Of a DNA stretch of 64,000 nt, positions 55,502 to 64,000 are shown piece after piece. The notes under the pieces are model-generated. The model saw only the letters and a program-made list of their open reading frames with translations, was not told the DNA's origin and made no database searches. The stretch lies in assembly GCA_943735955.1 (NCBI GenBank), contig OX030956.1:14996195-15060194 (forward strand). Reading direction: 5' to 3'. This DNA is from Piscicola geometra (lineage: Eukaryota > Annelida > Clitellata > Hirudinida > Piscicolidae). The first letter of the stretch is position 1. Every line of letters starts with the position of its first letter. Position numbers and translations under genes: made by a program.

Positions 55502-56148
55502 ACACCCATAATATTCAGATCAATCAATCAATCACTAATGATTTGTATAGCGTCCTTTACTAAGTGAACAAAGGCGCTCTTCAAATAAATTTGTTAAATA
55601 AAACGGTTTTTAGACCATTACCAATATATGTATATATATAAATTAAAATATATATATAAACACACAATCAACCTCAATAATCCAACCTCACCCACCCCAC
55701 CATGACAATCACCGCCAAAAAATCACTATCACCATAAATAAAAAATTCTTTCATCACCACAATACCAACACTCATACCACAGCACAATCATCACCACATC
55801 ATCCTCAAAACACAATCATCATTCTTCTCAATTTTCTGTCTTGCCACTGGTGCCGAGGCTGCGAAAGAGGGTGAAGGAGAAGTCTCTGCCAACGCTGGTA
55901 CTGCTGCTGCTATGGAAAGCTTTCTTCTTTATCCTTTCTCCTTGAGCGCTTTGATTCCCTGCGGCCATCTTGGTCTGCTGCGGCCATTCTCGACAGATTC
56001 AAAACAACCAACATTTGCACTAAAAACATTCTAATTAATTAAATTTAATTTTTATTTAGACTTTAGATTCAAAAGTTTTAATATATTATACCCAAAACCG
56101 TTTATTCCACAAATTTATTTGAGCGGCTGCCAAAATGGCAGCCGCTAA
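55502..56148 (-). mobile_element. Family C SINE-like element, inverted full copy
   Basis: Reverse complement of the 20222-20862 copy end to end, from ATCAATCAATCAATCACTAA to the GGCTGCCAAAATGGCAGCC hairpin and CGCTAACCAAAG. Nearly identical to it. Confidence 0.88.
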
Positions 56149-56484
56149 CCAAAGAAGATCCCATAATTTTTCTTTAAAAATTTAACTCTTACTTAGGACA
56201 TAGATTTTGTTAACAAAGCGAACGTGTCTACAGTGAGAAATATGTCGAATATTAATAATAATACTCGCAACTTAATTTCAATCGTCTGTTTCTATTGTTC
56301 ACCACAACCTTTGACTTCACTGAGCTCACCTCCGCCAAGTAGGCTCTTTCAGAAAGTTTGTAACTGTTTTTTCAGGATTCACTACTGTAACAACCCATCA
56401 TAAAGATTTAGTCTACAAAGTTCAAGTTTCAAGTGAGTCTGTTTCTAATAGAGATGGAAGAATAATGCTCTTGGATAGTTACAA
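56149..56484. other. Non-coding stretch
   Basis: No gene or repeat recognised. Confidence 0.4.
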
Positions 56485-57080
56485 TCAACCAATCAATCAT
56501 TAAATATTTGTATAGCGCCCTTTACGAAGTGAACAAAAGTGCTCAATTTCTTGAAATAATTTCACCAAAAATATTTTTTGAAAAAATAAGCAAAAGCAGA
56601 CACCTTGACGGATAATCACATGTCTTTGTGAAGAATTCAGTGTTCAATGTGGCATTATTCACGTTTATGTGAACGCCTTCGATGATATTCATCAGCTGTT
56701 CATCAATCCCGAAATTTCTCATTACGTGAAGCAAGCCGGTCAAAATCTTAATCTTGTTTAAAGTCTGCGCGGCAAGATAATCTAGCGGTAAAAGCTTGGC
56801 ATTCATTCTATTAGCGAAGGTTTGATTTTTACCAGCATATAAGTTCGTTGGTGCTTCAGTAGAGTCTTGGACTTGTTGGGAAAAATAGGAGAAGTATGAA
56901 GTTATACGAGATCTCGCGTTGGTGATGTGAGAGTTTTTAATATTTGTAAGTTTCAATGTATATTTTAGGCTAGCAGCTGGTGGGTCCACCCTGGTTTAGC
57001 ATGCAGTTGAAAATCTGCTCCAATGTGATCAATCCAGCTTCAATACCAGACAGGAGGATGGAACGGGGAGGATTGAAAAT
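56485..57080 (-). mobile_element. Decayed LINE reverse transcriptase with family C-type tail
   Basis: Minus-strand frame (56989-56543) contains GLLHVMRNFGIDEQLMNIIE and a broken RQGC-like block, reverse transcriptase motifs. At 56485-56550 lies a family C-type tail in the same orientation (ATCAATCATT, AGCGCCCTTTACGAAGTG), suggesting that this LINE and the SINE-like family share a 3' end. Confidence 0.65.
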
Positions 57081-57352
57081 TCTGTCTCAATGAAGGTTTC
57101 TACTTTAGGACTAAAAGTTTATACATATATTATATATATTATATATAATCTATATAGTTTTATTTTTTTATGTACTTCAAATACTAAGTTTACTTTTAAT
57201 CTAAAACTTATTGAATTCATAAATCTATTTAAAAACAAGGAAACGTCTTTTGTCTTTATTAAAGACTCTTTAACAACATTTGACTTTAAAGTTTAAAGTT
57301 TAAACAGTTTTTCTCTATTTTCATTTTTTACTTTTAAGCTATTTTTTCCAAA

Positions 57353-61304
<3,952 letters not shown>

Positions 61305-61574
61305 ATTTTTCAAGGTTGTTTAAAAAAAGTATAAATAAGTTAGGTTGTAAATATATCATAGTTTAGTTTTTTAGGGCATTTGCTGGTTTTTAAAATTTAA
61401 TTACACCTTGGTTTTGTTTCTCATTTTTTACGAGTTTGAAAAGCATTTTTTAGGACATTTGAACCAGGTCTCGACTCCTTTATTTATCGTTTTCAATAAA
61501 TGAGAAAAACATGATTATCACTTGACTATATATTTTTCAATGATTGTGCAACATTAGTTAGGCGATTTAGTCAA

Positions 61575-62477
61575 TCATTCATCTACAAAATTAGTTGCTC
61601 GCTTTTCCACAAAAGCTTTCATGCCTTCTTTCTGGTCTTTGGTGGCGAAAGTCTGATGGAAAACTCTCTTCTCAAAGTGTAGACCATCGGTGAGGGAGAG
61701 GTTCAAGGAGGCATTGACAGCTTCCTTGGCAATCTCGAGGGTCAGCATGGAGTTCTTGCTTATGCGCTCAGCCAGCTTCATCGTCTCTTCCACCAACCTC
61801 TCAACTGGAAACACCTTGCACACCAAGCCTGCTCTCTCTGCATCCTCCGCTGACATCTTGTCTCCTGACAACACCAACTCCATTGTTTTGTACTTTCCCA
61901 CAGCCTTTGTCAGTCTCTGAGTGCCTCCAGCTCCTGGGATTGTGCCTAGCAGTATTTCTGGTTGTCCAAACTGCGCTTTTGAGCCTGCGTATATGATATC
62001 ACACATCATCGCCAACTCACACCCACCCCCCAAAGCATAACCATTGACAGCAGCAATTATGGGTTTTCTGAAATGGGATACTCTTGCCCAATGAGATAAA
62101 AAGTTGGTTTTGTAGACCTCTGAGAAATCCATGTCCTTCATTTCTTTGATGTCAGCTCCTGCGGCAAAGGCCTTTTCATTGCCGGTCAGAACAACACATC
62201 TGATCGTTTTATCAACTTCAAACTTGTCCAATGCAGAGTTTAACTCATTCATTAAATCATTGCAAAGGGCATTGAGAGCTTTTGGCCTGTTCAACTGAAT
62301 AAAGCCGATGGTAGATTTTTCTCCTCTAACATCCACAATCAAATGTTTGTATTCGGAAGCTTTCGAACAAAAGTAGGCTAGTGACGTTCGATTCCAATTC
62401 CTCATTTGGTTAGTTTGCACTGTTCTTAAAACAGTCAGACCTTGAAAAGCATTTCTTGTAAAAGAATTAAAAAACAT
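61575..62477 (-). CDS. ECHS1: Enoyl-CoA hydratase, short chain, mitochondrial; intronless
   Basis: Hydrates 2-trans-enoyl-CoA in mitochondrial beta-oxidation and valine catabolism. 300 residues in one uninterrupted frame. The first 40 or so residues are basic and lack acid ([14 protein letters not shown]), fitting a mitochondrial presequence. Crotonase signatures: [10 protein letters not shown], oxyanion loop [25 protein letters not shown] with the first catalytic Glu, and [20 protein letters not shown] with the second. Full length for ECHS1 (human 290). All other multi-domain genes in the window have many introns, so this copy may be a retrogene that kept its function. Confidence 0.95.
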   Translation of the reverse strand: MFFNSFTRNAFQGLTVLRTVQTNQMRNWNRTSLAYFCSKASEYKHLIVDVRGEKSTIGFIQLNRPKALNALCNDLMNELNSALDKFEVDKTIRCVVLTGNEKAFAAGADIKEMKDMDFSEVYKTNFLSHWARVSHFRKPIIAAVNGYALGGGCELAMMCDIIYAGSKAQFGQPEILLGTIPGAGGTQRLTKAVGKYKTMELVLSGDKMSAEDAERAGLVCKVFPVERLVEETMKLAERISKNSMLTLEIAKEAVNASLNLSLTDGLHFEKRVFHQTFATKDQKEGMKAFVEKRATNFVDE

Positions 62478-62700
62478 TTCGGAACGACCAGACTGATCTT
62501 TAAAGTCTAAAAAATGGTTAAACTAAAGAAGCATATGGAAAATAATTATTACATAAAAAGAAAAAACTGGCCTCTAATTATTCTTTAAAATTACAATGAA
62601 TTAAATAAATTTTAAAAGTTTAAAATTAAAAAAGGTGATGTATATTCATTCTATGCTTTTAAAAAGAGAAATGTAAAACTTTCTAAAGGGATACTATGTA

Positions 62701-63350
62701 GTGCGTACTCGGAAGCATAGACATAGCAATATAAAAACAGCTGATGGCAATGTTTATTTATTTATTGAATCAGCTGATTGTTGGTTTCTAACAATAACAA
62801 AAAGCGGCCATATTAATTTAGATTTCGGCAAACTATCCGAGGCGAGATATATCGTAAAATGAACAATAACTGAGACTTCTTTTACTTTTTTTTTTACATA
62901 TTTTTTTAAAAGTTATATGATAGTTCACGATATATGTTTCGGCAAACTATCTGAGGCGAGATATATCGTAAAATGAATTAGAAGTGAGGATTGGTTTATA
63001 AAATTATTAAGGTTATTTGATTTGATTAGATATATAAATATATTATTCAAGAATTTGGGATACTTTGGAAAGCGTACTCGGAAGCATAGACATAGCAATA
63101 TAAAAACAGCTGATGGCAATGTTTATTTATTTCTTGAATCAGCTGATTGTTGGTTTCTTACAACAACAAAAAGCGGCCATATTAATTTAGATTTCGGCAA
63201 ACTATCCGAGGCGAGATATATCGTAAAATTAACAATAACTGAGGCTTCTTTTACTTCTTTTTTCATTTTTTTTTAAAGTTATATGATAGTTCACGATATA
63301 TATTTCGGCAAACTATCTGAGGCGAGATATATCGTAAAATGAACAATAAA
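62701..63350. repeat. Direct duplication of a 280-290 bp unclassified repeat
   Basis: Two units (about 62704-62990 and 63073-63350) start GTACTCGGAAGCATAGACAT, contain AATCAGCTGATTGTTGG and AAAGCGGCCATATTAATTTA, and each has two copies of TTCGGCAAACTATC + GAGGCGAGATATATCG. ATATATCG is mirrored by CGATATAT, giving hairpin potential. No coding. Confidence 0.85.
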
Positions 63351-63474
63351 TTAGGCTTTTTTTACTTCTTTTACGAATAATTTTTTGTGTAATTAATTAT
63401 AATTTTACTCAGTAATGTCAAATCTGGTATATATTTTGCTAAATTGTTTAATAAAAAGTTTTAGCTTTATATTT

Positions 63475-64000
63475 ATCTTCTTCTGTTTCTTTATCTTATG
63501 GTGTTCCACAGGGCTCAATTCTTGGTCCCTTACTTTTTATTCTTTATACCTCGGAACTACCTAATATTATTTCGTCATCTTCTCTAAACAGTCAAATTTA
63601 TGCTGACGACTCCTATATTTATACATCTTTTACTGACTCTTCTCTTGACCTTACTGTTGATAAAATAACTCTCTGTCTTCAATCTATAATCTCTTGGGCT
63701 TCTTCTAGGTTTCTCAAACTTAATCCGGACAAATTTGAACTCATATATTTCAATAAAAAATCAAAGTCTTTACTATCTCTTCCTTCTTTAGTTTTGCCTC
63801 CCCCCTCTTCACTCTCTCTAAACCCTTCATCTTCTATTCGTAGCCTTGGTTTTATTTTTGATTCTAACTTGTCTTTAGCTTCTCAAATTCTATCTGTCTC
63901 TAAATCTTGCTACTTCCACATTCGTCGTATTAAACAGCTTCTTCCTTTTCTCGATGATCCTACCCTACAACTTCTTGTATCTTCTCTAGTTCTGTCCAGG
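63475..64000 (+). mobile_element. L2-like LINE reverse transcriptase, continues past the window
   Basis: Open plus-strand frame with YGVPQGSILGPLLFILYTSE, the catalytic IYADDSYIY box, LKLNPDKFELIYF, RSLGFIFDSNLS and SCYFHIRRIKQLLPFLDD, ending at the window edge in VSSLVLS. No stop within the visible part. Same family as the decayed copy at 31590-32450. Confidence 0.9.

Overview
The window is nuclear DNA of an invertebrate animal. It is very AT-rich. Its genes have many short GT-AG introns and code for metazoan proteins: an integrin alpha chain, MTFP1, BLCAP, RPL13A, MRPS27, SLC35B3 and ECHS1. About half of the rest is transposons and tandem repeats. I could not fix the phylum from the sequence. 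No operons, CRISPR arrays or bacterial features are present.

Layout. 1-5.0 kb: an orphan tropomodulin-like exon, then mitochondrial fission process protein 1 (MTFP1, minus) divergent from a small unknown acidic-tailed protein (plus). 5.5-15.6 kb: a complete 22-exon integrin alpha gene (plus). It has two homologous, mutually exclusive exons in the beta-propeller and a 1.1 kb CTTA microsatellite in an intron. 16-26 kb: a nest of hAT DNA transposons, some inserted in one another with 8-bp target duplications, plus LINE and SINE pieces. 26-29 kb: AT satellite. 29.1-33.1 kb: a secreted Cys-rich protein. 33.2-37.5 kb: minisatellite, then 3.6 kb of a 14-bp satellite. 37.9-40.1 kb: a short-chain dehydrogenase with all catalytic motifs. 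43.2-46.4 kb: RPL13A (minus), whose introns hold about 15 box C/D snoRNAs, four of them U33-like. 47.2 kb: BLCAP, single-exon ORF. 48.1-55.1 kb: MRPS27 (minus), with a Jockey/CR1-type LINE carrying an intact reverse transcriptase ORF in one intron. 57.4-61.3 kb: SLC35B3 (plus), with a 600 bp CTA repeat in an intron. 61.6-62.5 kb: ECHS1 (minus), without introns. 62.7-64 kb: a duplicated unclassified repeat and the start of an L2-like LINE running off the window.

The genes are mostly unrelated housekeeping neighbours. Three feed mitochondria (MTFP1, MRPS27, ECHS1) and two feed the ribosome (RPL13A with its rRNA-modifying snoRNAs, and MRPS27). The strongest candidates for something undescribed are the alternative integrin propeller exons and the greatly expanded RPL13A snoRNA arrays. 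Exon boundaries were read by eye from splice consensus and checked for reading phase; places where phase does not close are stated.
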